Assembly (NCBI GenBank): GCA_032229885.1
Contig: JAVYAJ010000428.1
Coordinates: 1 to 13,971, forward strand
Direction of reading: 5' to 3'
DNA from: Anammoximicrobium sp032229885
GTDB lineage: Bacteria; Planctomycetota; Planctomycetia; Pirellulales; Pirellulaceae
Length of the DNA stretch: 13,971 nt
This document shows, piece after piece, positions 7,398-13,958 of this stretch (its first letter is position 1; each line of letters starts with the position of its first letter). The notes beneath the pieces are model-generated. The model saw nothing but the letters and a program-made list of their open reading frames with translations, ran no database searches and was not told where the DNA came from. The position numbers and the translations under genes are program-made.

Positions 7398-9461
7398 ATG
7401 CGCAATGCGGCTTTGAACGGCGTTCGTCCATCCACGGGTTTGCTTGTCGGCACGCTGGCCACGGTCGCCACGCTGGCGACGGTCGCCGTGCTGACCACGG
7501 CCCAGGCCGCTGCGCAAGAGCCTTTCGCCCGCTTGACGGCTCGCCTTCCTTCTTCCCCGTCGCAATTCTCCGCCGACCGAGTGCAGCGTCTGGCCGCGTC
7601 GATCGACGAGATCGAGCGTTGGGCGGTCAGCTTGCCGCTGCCCGCGGATTCGCCCGACCAACTGTTGAACTCCGTTCGCCGGTTGCTCGAGGCCCAACAC
7701 GAGGCCGCTCGCGCACTGGACGCGGCATTGGCGCTGCGCGTCCAGTTCGGCTCGCTGCCGGACGACGATCGACGGCCCTCGCAACTGTGCGCTTATCTAC
7801 GCGTCATGACGCTCCTGATCGATCTCAACGGCCGACTGCGCACGGCCGCGCGCGAGGCGATCGAAATGGGGGCGTACCATTTGGATGCGCGGCCGGCCGA
7901 GTTCCATCGGCTGTTGGACCTGCTGGCCGAACGTCGGGCGGCGGTCGGCGCCGAAGTGATGTCGTACATGCTGTTCGATCCCACGGCGGACACCGGCGCC
8001 AAGCCGTACACCACCCAGGAAAAGTATCAGGTGTTGAACCTGATCCTACTGACGCGACACTACGATCTGCTGCCGTACGTGGCGGCGTTTATCCGTCAGG
8101 AGAGGAACCCATCGCTGGTCGTGATCGCGGCCGAACTGATTCGGCGCCTGGGCCTGCCTCAAAAGCCGCGTCCAGGCGACGAGGCGGAACAAACGCCCCA
8201 GCCGCTCGCGGCGGAAGAGCTGCGCGAGATTTTGGCCCAGGTCAAGTCCTCCGACCTGCCCGCGCATCTGACGATGGTTCGCGACGAGCTGATGCAGTGG
8301 CTACAGCGGCGCATCGAGCATGGCGTCGAAGGGGATTCCTTTCGGCTGGGCTCGTTGGAATTGCGGGCCGGCGATTGGCTGCTGATGCGGAACCCATCGC
8401 CGTACAACTTGTTCACCAATCTGTCTCCCGGCTTGTTCACGCACGTGGGCGTCGTGGCCGTCGAGCAAGGCTCGGACGGGATTCGGCGATTCGTGATCGT
8501 CGATTTGCCGGAACGCGGGGCGCGGATCCCCGCGACGAACGTCGAGGCCTTCCTGACACGGACGCTGAATTACGTCTTTTTGCGACACGAGGATCCCCAG
8601 GTCAGCGCAATCCTGGGGCAGGCCGCCGCGGACATGATCGGCAACGAATCGCAATTCGACCTCCAGTTCGACACGCATCGCGTGGCCGCGCTCGAAGGCC
8701 AGCCGCTGCACGGGGCGTTGATTCACACGTACTGTGCAGGGTTCCTGTTGACCTGCACCTTGCCGACGTCGCGCCCCCGCGACGAGTTCTTTCCCATTGT
8801 CGAAAGCGCGGCCGGCGGGAATATGGTCGCCAACCTCAAGCAGTTGGGCCTGGCGTTCGGCCAGGATTTTCTCTCGCCCACGGGGGCGTTGTTTTCGTCG
8901 CACCTGCAGATCGCGGGCCGCCGCGAGCCGGTGTATGACCCGGGGCGTGCGGTGCAGGAAGCGATCTACGATCACTTTGCCGACTGTATGATCCGCAAAG
9001 TCTTGACGCCTTCGCCGGATGCGTTTCAAGCGCTGCGCGAGCGGTTGGCGAAGATGGCCAAACACAGCCCGTGGCTCGCCAACGCCTTGGCGAGAACGGC
9101 CGACGTCAACGCCCGCATGGACCTCGAGGCCGCAGCCCGTACCGCGGCCGTGATCGAGACGCTCGATGAAATCGCCGAAGAGAATTTGAACGAGTTCGCC
9201 GCCGCGTACGGGGCCCTGCTGCAGGGGCCGATCAAGGAAGACGCCTCGCTGGACGACGCGCAGAAAGCTCGCATCCAAGCGTACCAGCAACAACACGCCG
9301 ACCTGGCCCGCCGCCGCACCGCCAACCGCGTCACGCCTCACGAGCTGCGCGAACAACTGGTTCGCTTCTACGCCGACCGAGGCCGCGGCCAGATCGAGTC
9401 CCGCTTCTTCGCCACGCCCGGCCAACCCGCCGCCAGTCCGCCGGCAAAAACAGCACGCTGA
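7398..9461 (+). CDS. Exported YiiX/YaeF-type (C92) permuted papain-fold protein with long N-terminal helical region
   Basis: 687 residues from ATG 7398, preceded by a GCGAGGA-type binding site. The signal peptide has cleavage near AQAAA-QE (residue 39). Residues about 45-310 are mostly helical and unrecognised. From about 316 to 485 lies a circularly permuted NlpC/P60 (papain-like) domain of the YiiX/YaeF type. It has GDW (D326), the catalytic-type His in FTHVGVV (H349) and, about 100 residues later, the catalytic-type Cys in TYCAGFLL (C446). The His-before-Cys order is the mark of the permuted family. A helical charged tail (about 500-670) ends in a Pro/Ala-rich stretch. YiiX proteins are about 200 residues, so this one carries large extra regions on both sides. 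Known relatives are thiol hydrolases or acyl-binding enzymes acting on amide or ester bonds; the substrate here is unknown. It is exported, so it acts outside the cytoplasm. It converges with the HU gene. Confidence 0.82.
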   Translation: MRNAALNGVRPSTGLLVGTLATVATLATVAVLTTAQAAAQEPFARLTARLPSSPSQFSADRVQRLAASIDEIERWAVSLPLPADSPDQLLNSVRRLLEAQHEAARALDAALALRVQFGSLPDDDRRPSQLCAYLRVMTLLIDLNGRLRTAAREAIEMGAYHLDARPAEFHRLLDLLAERRAAVGAEVMSYMLFDPTADTGAKPYTTQEKYQVLNLILLTRHYDLLPYVAAFIRQERNPSLVVIAAELIRRLGLPQKPRPGDEAEQTPQPLAAEELREILAQVKSSDLPAHLTMVRDELMQWLQRRIEHGVEGDSFRLGSLELRAGDWLLMRNPSPYNLFTNLSPGLFTHVGVVAVEQGSDGIRRFVIVDLPERGARIPATNVEAFLTRTLNYVFLRHEDPQVSAILGQAAADMIGNESQFDLQFDTHRVAALEGQPLHGALIHTYCAGFLLTCTLPTSRPRDEFFPIVESAAGGNMVANLKQLGLAFGQDFLSPTGALFSSHLQIAGRREPVYDPGRAVQEAIYDHFADCMIRKVLTPSPDAFQALRERLAKMAKHSPWLANALARTADVNARMDLEAAARTAAVIETLDEIAEENLNEFAAAYGALLQGPIKEDASLDDAQKARIQAYQQQHADLARRRTANRVTPHELREQLVRFYADRGRGQIESRFFATPGQPAASPPAKTAR
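7452..7487 (+). repeat. 18-bp tandem duplication inside the signal peptide
   Basis: Units 7452-7469 and 7470-7487 match at 17 of 18 bases and encode TLATVA twice in the hydrophobic core of the signal peptide. The duplication lengthens the core by six residues without breaking export features. Confidence 0.9.
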
Positions 9462-9472
9462 GCTGGACGGTC

Positions 9473-9489
9473 GCGCGAACAGATCGCGC
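9473..9489 (+). terminator. Hairpin 11 nt after the papain-fold gene
   Basis: Stem GCGCG (9473-9477) with CGCGC (9485-9489), loop AACAGAT, followed by ATTTCC. The stem is short and the T-run brief, so this is only a candidate terminator. Confidence 0.3.
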
Positions 9490-9801
9490 ATTTCCGCCGT
9501 GTCTGGCAGGATCTCGGCTCGAATCGAGCGTTTCGGCTCGGCCTTCACCGTGGCCGGTCGGCGCAGACTGAACACACGCCGTTGATGAAAGTCGTCCGTT
9601 GTCGTCCCGGTGAACGCGGGCGCCGTGAATGCGCCCGCGGCGTCGGTCGTGAAAAACTTGGAATCGGCAGGGCGGGCGTTTCGCGACGGGCAGCCCAGCC
9701 GCAACAGAGCTGCGGTGACGTCGGGCCAGAGCGAGACGGGCGACGCGTGCGCGGCCGAGCGATGCGTGTCGCTCGCCGCGTCGAGGGGACAGGGTGGCAA
9801 G
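9490..9801. other. Convergent gap between the papain-fold and HU genes; no gene seen
   Basis: No frame here has a convincing start, binding site or protein-like composition. The open frames on both strands are extensions of shadows of the HU gene. The one clear element is a perfect 8-bp stem, GCGGGCGC (9616-9623) with GCGCCCGC (9631-9638) and loop CGTGAAT. It reads the same way on both strands and could stop transcription from either side. Confidence 0.55.
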
Positions 9802-9825
9802 GACGCGCGTGCAGGCCCGCGCGTC
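9802..9825 (-). terminator. GC hairpin downstream of the HU gene
   Basis: A perfect 8-bp stem, GACGCGCG (9802-9809) with CGCGCGTC (9818-9825), has an 8-nt loop. On the minus strand it lies 15 nt past the HU stop. No U-run follows, so it may be a factor-dependent or 3'-end-protecting hairpin. Confidence 0.45.
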
Positions 9826-9840
9826 GAGACGTCCGAACGG

Positions 9841-10176
9841 TTATTTGACGGCGTCTTTCAGCAGTTTGAGCGCACGCACTTTGACCTTGTTGTGCGCGGG
9901 TTTGGCGGGACGGTCCATCAGCTCGCCCGGCTTGAACGGGTTGGGGACGCCCTTTTGTGCTTTCTGGGCCGGCACGAACTTCTTCTCGACCTTGATCAGC
10001 CCCAGAGCCGAGAAGACGCCCGGGCCTTTCTTGCCGAGACTCTTGGTGATCTCGGCGGCGTAGGCGTTCAGCACCTCGCCGACTTGCTTCTTGGACAATC
10101 CGGTGGCCTCGGACACACGCGTGAGGATCTCCGTCTTGGTGGGTGCTTTCCCCGGCGCCTTTTCCTTGGATGCCAT
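9841..10176 (-). CDS. HU-family nucleoid DNA-binding protein, planctomycete type
   Basis: HU proteins are small dimeric, sequence-independent DNA-bending proteins of the nucleoid. The 111 residues start at ATG 10176 (minus strand), with AAAGGA 10 nt upstream; a longer in-frame start at 10230 would add 18 unrelated residues. After a short Lys/Pro-rich head, helices at about 13-24 and 27-47 (TKTEILTRVSEATGLSKKQV) match the HU dimer core. GPGVF (51-55) takes the place of the usual GFGTF turn. The beta-arm carries N79-P80, the position of the intercalating proline. The end KVKVRALKLLKDAV matches the last HU strand and helix. Typical HU is about 90 residues; the extra length is at the head and in the arm. 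It is transcribed towards the papain-fold gene and divergently from the ceramidase-like gene. A well-placed promoter lies at 10241-10268. Confidence 0.93.
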   Translation of the reverse strand: MASKEKAPGKAPTKTEILTRVSEATGLSKKQVGEVLNAYAAEITKSLGKKGPGVFSALGLIKVEKKFVPAQKAQKGVPNPFKPGELMDRPAKPAHNKVKVRALKLLKDAVK

Positions 10177-10240
10177 AATCCATTGGTCCTTTCTACGAGA
10201 CGTAAACGAAATGCTCACTGGCGATCGCAAAACAGCGATG

Positions 10241-10268
10241 ATTAAAGCGGATTCCCCGCCGGTTGCAA
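10241..10268 (-). promoter_or_regulatory. Promoter of the HU gene
   Basis: On the minus strand TTGCAA (plus 10263-10268) and TTTAAT (plus 10241-10246) are 16 bp apart. The -10 matches five of six consensus bases and the -35 four of six. The predicted start near 10234 gives a leader of about 58 nt. This AT-rich patch stands out from its surroundings. Confidence 0.5.
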
Positions 10269-10334
10269 AGGGCGTTAGCCCCGGTTTCGCGGCAAAAATT
10301 GCGTGCCGCTCGACGCGCGAGGAATTCGGCCGGG

Positions 10335-10365
10335 TTGGTTCTCAGCCACGATCGGAACCTATAGA
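10335..10365 (+). promoter_or_regulatory. Possible plus-strand promoter far upstream of the ceramidase-like gene
   Basis: TTGGTT (10335-10340) and TATAGA (10360-10365) are 19 bp apart, a long spacer. The -10-like patch CCTATAGACT stands out in a GC-rich gap. If real, it would give a leader of about 315 nt or a separate small RNA. Confidence 0.28.
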
Positions 10366-10369
10366 CTGT

Positions 10370-10689
10370 TGAGGCGCAGATGATCGCTCCGTCTAGCGCG
10401 GCCCGCCGGGGCTCGGCTGCAACCAATTGCGCCGTCTGCCGACGGCACGACGAACGACAGCGAGGCTACGCTTGGTTCGCCGCGCCGTTGACGAGCCACC
10501 TGCGATGCGAGGCTTCCGCCAAGAGCTGCGCGGCGCGTGGAGGTGGGGCCGCGGTGGCCGCGGAGCCAGCCGACGGACGCGCCGGCGCGCGCCCCTCTGG
10601 GGGCCGCCAATCGCCAAGTTCACGATGACCGAAGTTCGCAGCGCGACACGAGTCGCGCGCCCCCACTGCCCCTTATAGGAGATTGACCC
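10370..10689 (+). other. Hairpin-rich 320-nt leader or possible non-coding RNA region
   Basis: No convincing gene was found. Perfect hairpins follow one another: GCCGTC/GACGGC with loop TGCC (10431-10446), CCGCGG/CCGCGG with loop TGG (10549-10563), GCCCC/GGGGC with loop TCTG (10591-10604), and GCGCGAC/GTCGCGC with loop ACGA (10641-10658). The last ends 18 nt before the AGGAGA binding site (10677-10682) of the next gene. I recognise no RNase P, tmRNA, SRP or riboswitch core. High G+C alone gives many hairpins, so the RNA idea is inference. Confidence 0.35.
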
Positions 10690-12129
10690 ATGAAAGCCTA
10701 TGTATTCGCGTTACTCGGATGCCTGGCCTGCGCGGCGTTGGCGGCGGATCCGCCCGCGGGGCCTGTGTTTCGAGCCGGCGCGGCGACCAGCAACATCACG
10801 CCCGCGCTGGGCGGCGGGATCATCGGCGGCTTTGTTCCCATTCCGTCCACTCACATCCACGACGAACTGCACGCGCGCTGCCTGGTCCTGGACGACGGCC
10901 AGACCCAGTTGGCGCTGGTCGTGTGCGACCTGCTCGGCCTGCACTACAGCGTCAGCGCCGAGGCTCGCAGGCTGATCCACGAGAACACGGGCATTCCACC
11001 CGAGCGCGTGCTGATCTCCGGCACGCATACGCATTCGGCGTGCAGCGCCCTGGGAGGGCGATTCCAGCCGAAACAGACGCTGGACGAGTATCAGGCGTTC
11101 GTGGCGCGGCGGATCGCCGACGGCGTCCAGTGCGCCCAGAACAACCTGGCCCCAGCCCAGATCGCGTTCACCACGGCCGAGGCGCCGGAACATGTCTTCA
11201 ACCGACGATGGTATCTGAAGCCCGGGACGATGCCGCCCAACCCGTTCGGCGGGATCGATCAGGTCAAGATGAATCCACCGGCCGGCAGTCCGAACTTGGT
11301 CGAGCCCGCCGGCCCGACGGATCCGACCATCTCGATCCTGGCCGTGCGCACGCCGGATGGCGCCCCGATCAGCGTGTTCGCCTCGTACTCGCTGCACTAC
11401 ATCGGCGGCGTCGGACGCGGACATATCTCGGCGGATTACTACGGCATGTTCTGCCGCGAACTCCAGCGTCTGATGCCGACGGACGACCAAACGCGGCCGA
11501 TGGTCGCCATCCTGGCCAACGGCACCAGCGGAGATATCAACAACATCAATTTCCGCACCCCGCGGCCGAGCCAGCCGGCGTACGTCCACATGCGCGAGGT
11601 CGCCCACGACGTGGCCGGAAAGGTGCACGCGGCGGTCGCCAAGGCTGAGTTCCGCGATCATCTCTCGTTGGCCGCGAGCTATCGCGAACTGGAAATCGCC
11701 CGCCGCGAGGTGACGCCGGAAGTGCTGGAATGGGCCAACAAGACGCTGGCCGAACGTCCGCTGACGCCCGGCAAAGCGGATCTGCCGGCCATCTATGCCG
11801 ATCGCGCGATCAGCATGTCCCAGTCGCCGCCGACCGTCCCGGTCGCCCTGCAGGTGTTCCGGATCGGCGATGTCTGCGTGGGGACCATGCCATGCGAGGT
11901 GTTCTGCGAGACGGGGCTCGAGTTCAAAAAACGCAGCCCGATCCAGCCGGCGTTCTTGATGTCGCTGACGCACGGCTATCTGGGGTATCTGCCTCCGCCG
12001 CGACAACACGCCTTGGGCGGGTACGAAACGTGGCTGGCGACCAACCGGTTGGAGGTCGATGCCTCGGACAAGATGCTCGACGCGCTGCTCGAGATGGCCG
12101 CCGAGTTGAAACCGGACGCGCCGAAGTGA
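10690..12129 (+). CDS. Exported neutral-ceramidase-like protein (PF04734-type), with altered nucleophile position
   Basis: 479 residues from ATG 10690, with AGGAGA 7 nt upstream. The short signal peptide (MKAYVFALLGCLACAALA) has cleavage near residue 18. FRAGAATSNITP is the typical opening of the neutral/alkaline non-lysosomal ceramidase N-terminal fold. Candidate zinc ligands, by comparison with Pseudomonas ceramidase (His97, His204, Glu411, Tyr448), are H113 or H115 in SGTHTHSA, H236 in SLHYIGG, E403 in MPCEVF and Y430 or Y433 in HGYLGYLPPP. The ceramidase nucleophile Ser sits in GDVSPN. Here the matching stretch is SGDINNIN, with N284 at that place and a serine (S280) just before it. True ceramidases have about 650-750 residues with a C-terminal domain that is absent here. 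So this is the fold without proof of ceramide cleavage; it may be a different amidase or zinc hydrolase. It is likely transcribed alone, with hairpins on both sides. Confidence 0.87.
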   Translation: MKAYVFALLGCLACAALAADPPAGPVFRAGAATSNITPALGGGIIGGFVPIPSTHIHDELHARCLVLDDGQTQLALVVCDLLGLHYSVSAEARRLIHENTGIPPERVLISGTHTHSACSALGGRFQPKQTLDEYQAFVARRIADGVQCAQNNLAPAQIAFTTAEAPEHVFNRRWYLKPGTMPPNPFGGIDQVKMNPPAGSPNLVEPAGPTDPTISILAVRTPDGAPISVFASYSLHYIGGVGRGHISADYYGMFCRELQRLMPTDDQTRPMVAILANGTSGDINNINFRTPRPSQPAYVHMREVAHDVAGKVHAAVAKAEFRDHLSLAASYRELEIARREVTPEVLEWANKTLAERPLTPGKADLPAIYADRAISMSQSPPTVPVALQVFRIGDVCVGTMPCEVFCETGLEFKKRSPIQPAFLMSLTHGYLGYLPPPRQHALGGYETWLATNRLEVDASDKMLDALLEMAAELKPDAPK

Positions 12130-12198
12130 GTTGGACGCCACAGCGTGACCGTACGGCGCGCCGTTGTGGACCCCGTCTTGTGAGGCGGGCCCCGTCTC

Positions 12199-12223
12199 GT
12201 GGGCGGACTTCGGTCCACCCCAC
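12199..12223 (+). terminator. UUCG-capped hairpin downstream of the ceramidase-like gene
   Basis: GGAC-TTCG-GTCC (12205-12216) is the classic very stable C(UUCG)G tetraloop hairpin. It is extended by GTGGG (12199-12203) with CCCAC (12219-12223) across a small internal loop. It lies about 70 nt after the stop. There is no U-run, so the terminator role is inferred. Confidence 0.5.
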
Positions 12224-12264
12224 GTCGCCGTGTGCGACATCGCAGCGCCGATCCGCAACCAAAC

Positions 12265-12284
12265 GCGCCGCCTACGGGCGGCGC
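12265..12284 (+). terminator. UACG-capped 8-bp hairpin
   Basis: A perfect 8-bp stem, GCGCCGCC / GGCGGCGC, is closed by C(UACG)G, a member of the stable UNCG tetraloop class. It is the second strong hairpin in the gap and has no U-run. Confidence 0.45.
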
Positions 12285-12293
12285 AGACCTGGA

Positions 12294-12315
12294 CGGCCAC
12301 GCTCCGTCGTGGCCG
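12294..12315 (+). terminator. Third hairpin of the cluster
   Basis: A perfect 8-bp stem, CGGCCACG / CGTGGCCG, with loop CTCCGT, begins 9 nt after the previous hairpin. There is no U-run. It may act with its neighbours as a transcription end or 3'-end barrier. Confidence 0.4.
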
Positions 12316-12552
12316 CTAGGTCGAAAAGCCTCGTCGGCGGCGTGCGATCTCCGCGGCGCGCCGCGGCGGCGAACGCGCGGCGGTCCGGCGGCGTCGAACG
12401 GACTTCGTCGGCCGCGCGATCGGATCGTTCCTTACGACAAGCCCGTTTGTCGAACGTCGGCGCGACGTCGGTGTATCGCGAAGTCGCCCGCTTGTCGGTT
12501 CGGGCGTAGGCCTCGAGGCCCGCGCGTCGCGAGTTGGACAGGAGCCTTCAAC

Positions 12553-13836
12553 ATGCAACGAAGAACATTTCTCTCGAGTGCGTTATCGGTCGGCGTCGCC
12601 GCCATGGGCGCACGTCCGCGAGCGCACGCCGCGGCCGGCAAAGCCGACGCGACCGCCGCGACGACCGTGCCGGATCTGATCGCCTCGATCACCAAGCACA
12701 CGCTGCGCCGCAATCGAGACGGCCGTGGGACGACGTGGTTCCATCCCCGCGCGTGCATGATTCCCGGCGCAGGTGGAACGTCGGTGGCGTTGATGACGCT
12801 GCAATCGATCGGCGGCTCGGACTACTTCGGTCCCGTCCATTGGACCAGCTCGACGGATTTGGGCGAGACCTGGAGCGAGCCGGCGCCGATTCCGGCGCTG
12901 GGGCGCGAACCCGTGACGGGCCACGATGGCTTGTTGGCGGGCGTGTGCGACGTCGTGCCCGAGTTCCATCCGCCGACCGGAACCGTGTTGGCGCTGGGCC
13001 ACGTCGTGTTCTATCGAGGGCCTCGGTTTTCTCCCGGCGAGCAACTAGCTCGCTATCCGGTCTATGCCGTGCGCGGCGCCGACGGCGTGTGGGGCGAACG
13101 GCAGATCCTCGCTTGGGATGATCCGCGCGGCGGCTCGATCTACAGCAACGGCTGTGGCCAGCGGGTCGTGCTGCCCGACGGCGACATTGCGATGTCGCTC
13201 ACCTTTGGTCCCGGAGCGACCAACCGGATGGTCGCAGGCGTGCGGTGCGCGTTCGACGGACGACAATTGCGCATCGTCGAGGTCGGTCCGGCGCTCGAGA
13301 ACCGGGCCGGACGCGGATTGCTGGAACCGTCGGTCACGTATTGGCAAGGCCGATTCTACCTGACGATACGCGCCGAAGACGGGCATGGCTATGTGGCGGT
13401 GAGCGACGACGGCCTGAACTATCGCACCCAGACGGCTTGGGTCTGGGACAATGGCGATCCGATCGGCATGTCGACGACCCAACAGCACTGGCTGACGCAC
13501 GCCGACGGTCTGTTCCTGGTGTATACCCGCCGCGACGCTTCGAACGCCAACGTCATCCGCTGGCGCGCGCCGCTGTGGGTGGCTCGCGTGGACCCCCAGC
13601 GGCTGTGCCTGTTGCGGGACACCGAGCAGATTGTTCTGCCCTTGGTCGGCGACGGCGTGGACGCCCCGGACGACGTGGCCTTGATGGGCAACTTTCACGT
13701 GAACAACGCGGCGCCGGACCAGTCGTGGGTCACCGTCGGCGAATGGCTGCCGCGGCGTTCGGCGCGCGGCGACCTGCTGCTGGCGCGGGTTCACTGGTCG
13801 CGACCGAATCGTCTGGTTTTGAAAACCACTGCTTGA
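12553..13836 (+). CDS. Tat-exported sialidase-superfamily (BNR/Asp-box) protein
   Basis: 427 residues from ATG 12553, with AGGAG 8 nt upstream. The start MQRRTFLSSALSVGVAAMGA is a twin-arginine signal (RRTFLS) with cleavage near AHA, so it is exported folded. The mature part fits a six-bladed sialidase-type propeller. A clear Asp-box lies at 99-107 (SSTDLGETW) and a weaker one at 284-289 (SDDGLN). R66 in WFHPRACMIP sits where sialidases carry the first arginine of their triad. Such proteins hydrolyse terminal sialic acids, or in many planctomycete homologues act on unknown glycans; I cannot confirm the full arginine triad or the Tyr/Glu pair. The upstream gap is full of hairpins, so it is probably transcribed apart from the ceramidase-like gene. 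A palindrome and a possible downstream promoter overlap its last codons. Confidence 0.8.
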   Translation: MQRRTFLSSALSVGVAAMGARPRAHAAAGKADATAATTVPDLIASITKHTLRRNRDGRGTTWFHPRACMIPGAGGTSVALMTLQSIGGSDYFGPVHWTSSTDLGETWSEPAPIPALGREPVTGHDGLLAGVCDVVPEFHPPTGTVLALGHVVFYRGPRFSPGEQLARYPVYAVRGADGVWGERQILAWDDPRGGSIYSNGCGQRVVLPDGDIAMSLTFGPGATNRMVAGVRCAFDGRQLRIVEVGPALENRAGRGLLEPSVTYWQGRFYLTIRAEDGHGYVAVSDDGLNYRTQTAWVWDNGDPIGMSTTQQHWLTHADGLFLVYTRRDASNANVIRWRAPLWVARVDPQRLCLLRDTEQIVLPLVGDGVDAPDDVALMGNFHVNNAAPDQSWVTVGEWLPRRSARGDLLLARVHWSRPNRLVLKTTA

Positions 13837-13846
13837 CGACTACACT
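13819..13846 (+). promoter_or_regulatory. Possible promoter of the next gene, over the end of the sialidase-like gene
   Basis: TTGAAA (13819-13824) and TACACT (13841-13846) are 16 bp apart. The -35 lies inside a perfect inverted repeat, GGTTTT-G-AAAACC (13815-13827), which could be an operator, although it also encodes the protein's last residues. The next start is at 13959, so the leader would be about 105 nt. Confidence 0.35.
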
Positions 13847-13864
13847 TTAGGGAATCAAGTAGCG

Positions 13865-13883
13865 AGGGCAAGCAGTGCCCTTT
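13865..13883 (+). terminator. Hairpin after the sialidase-like gene
   Basis: Stem AGGGCA (13865-13870) with TGCCCT (13876-13881), loop AGCAG, followed by TT and then CC. It lies 28 nt past the stop. It could be a weak terminator of the sialidase-like transcript, or an attenuator in the leader of the next gene if the promoter at 13819 is used. Confidence 0.4.
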
Positions 13884-13924
13884 CCGCAAGCGTGCGTGAA
13901 CGTTTTTGAGGCGCGGGTATCGTG

Positions 13925-13957
13925 GGCTGTCGAAGCAGTAGCCTGTGGAGGACAGCC
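13925..13957 (+). promoter_or_regulatory. Hairpin that could hide the ribosome binding site of the next gene
   Basis: GGCTGTC (13925-13931) pairs perfectly with GACAGCC (13951-13957). The binding site GGAGGA (13947-13952) lies in the loop and the start of the 3' arm. The 7-bp stem could limit translation initiation. The loop is 19 nt, so the structure is only moderately stable. Confidence 0.35.
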
Positions 13958-13958
13958 G

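Larger units (their letters stand above)
12130..12552 (+). other. 423-bp gap between ceramidase-like and sialidase-like genes; hairpins, no gene
   Basis: The frame leading into the next gene is open from 12199, but its first 118 residues are Arg/Pro/Ala-rich with no domain, so I read it as non-coding. Besides the hairpins listed separately there is a 12-bp palindrome, ACGGCGCGCCGT (12153-12164), flanked by CCACA/TGTGG (12138-12142, 12165-12169). Two imperfect 17-18-bp direct repeats start CCCCGTCT (12171-12188, 12190-12206). There is a 16-bp perfect palindrome, CCGCGGCGCGCCGCGG (12351-12366). GGCCTCGAGGCC (12509-12520) lies 32 bp before the next start and could be an operator. No convincing promoter was found. 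Confidence 0.5.

Noticed and set aside
7133..8938. A 601-codon plus-strand open frame overlapping the small membrane gene and the papain-fold gene
   Set aside because: It overlaps two better-supported genes, is Arg/Gly-rich and has no recognisable domain or binding site.
9545..10245. Open frames on both strands (212 and 211 codons) over the HU gene
   Set aside because: Both are frame shadows of HU and its downstream gap; only the 111-residue frame matches a known fold.
12447..12479. TTGTCG and TATCGC as a promoter of the sialidase-like gene
   Set aside because: The spacing is too long and the -10 match is poor.
12199..12552. Upstream extension of the sialidase-like frame
   Set aside because: The extra 118 residues are low-complexity, pass through strong hairpins and would bury the Tat signal. 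AGGAG supports ATG 12553.
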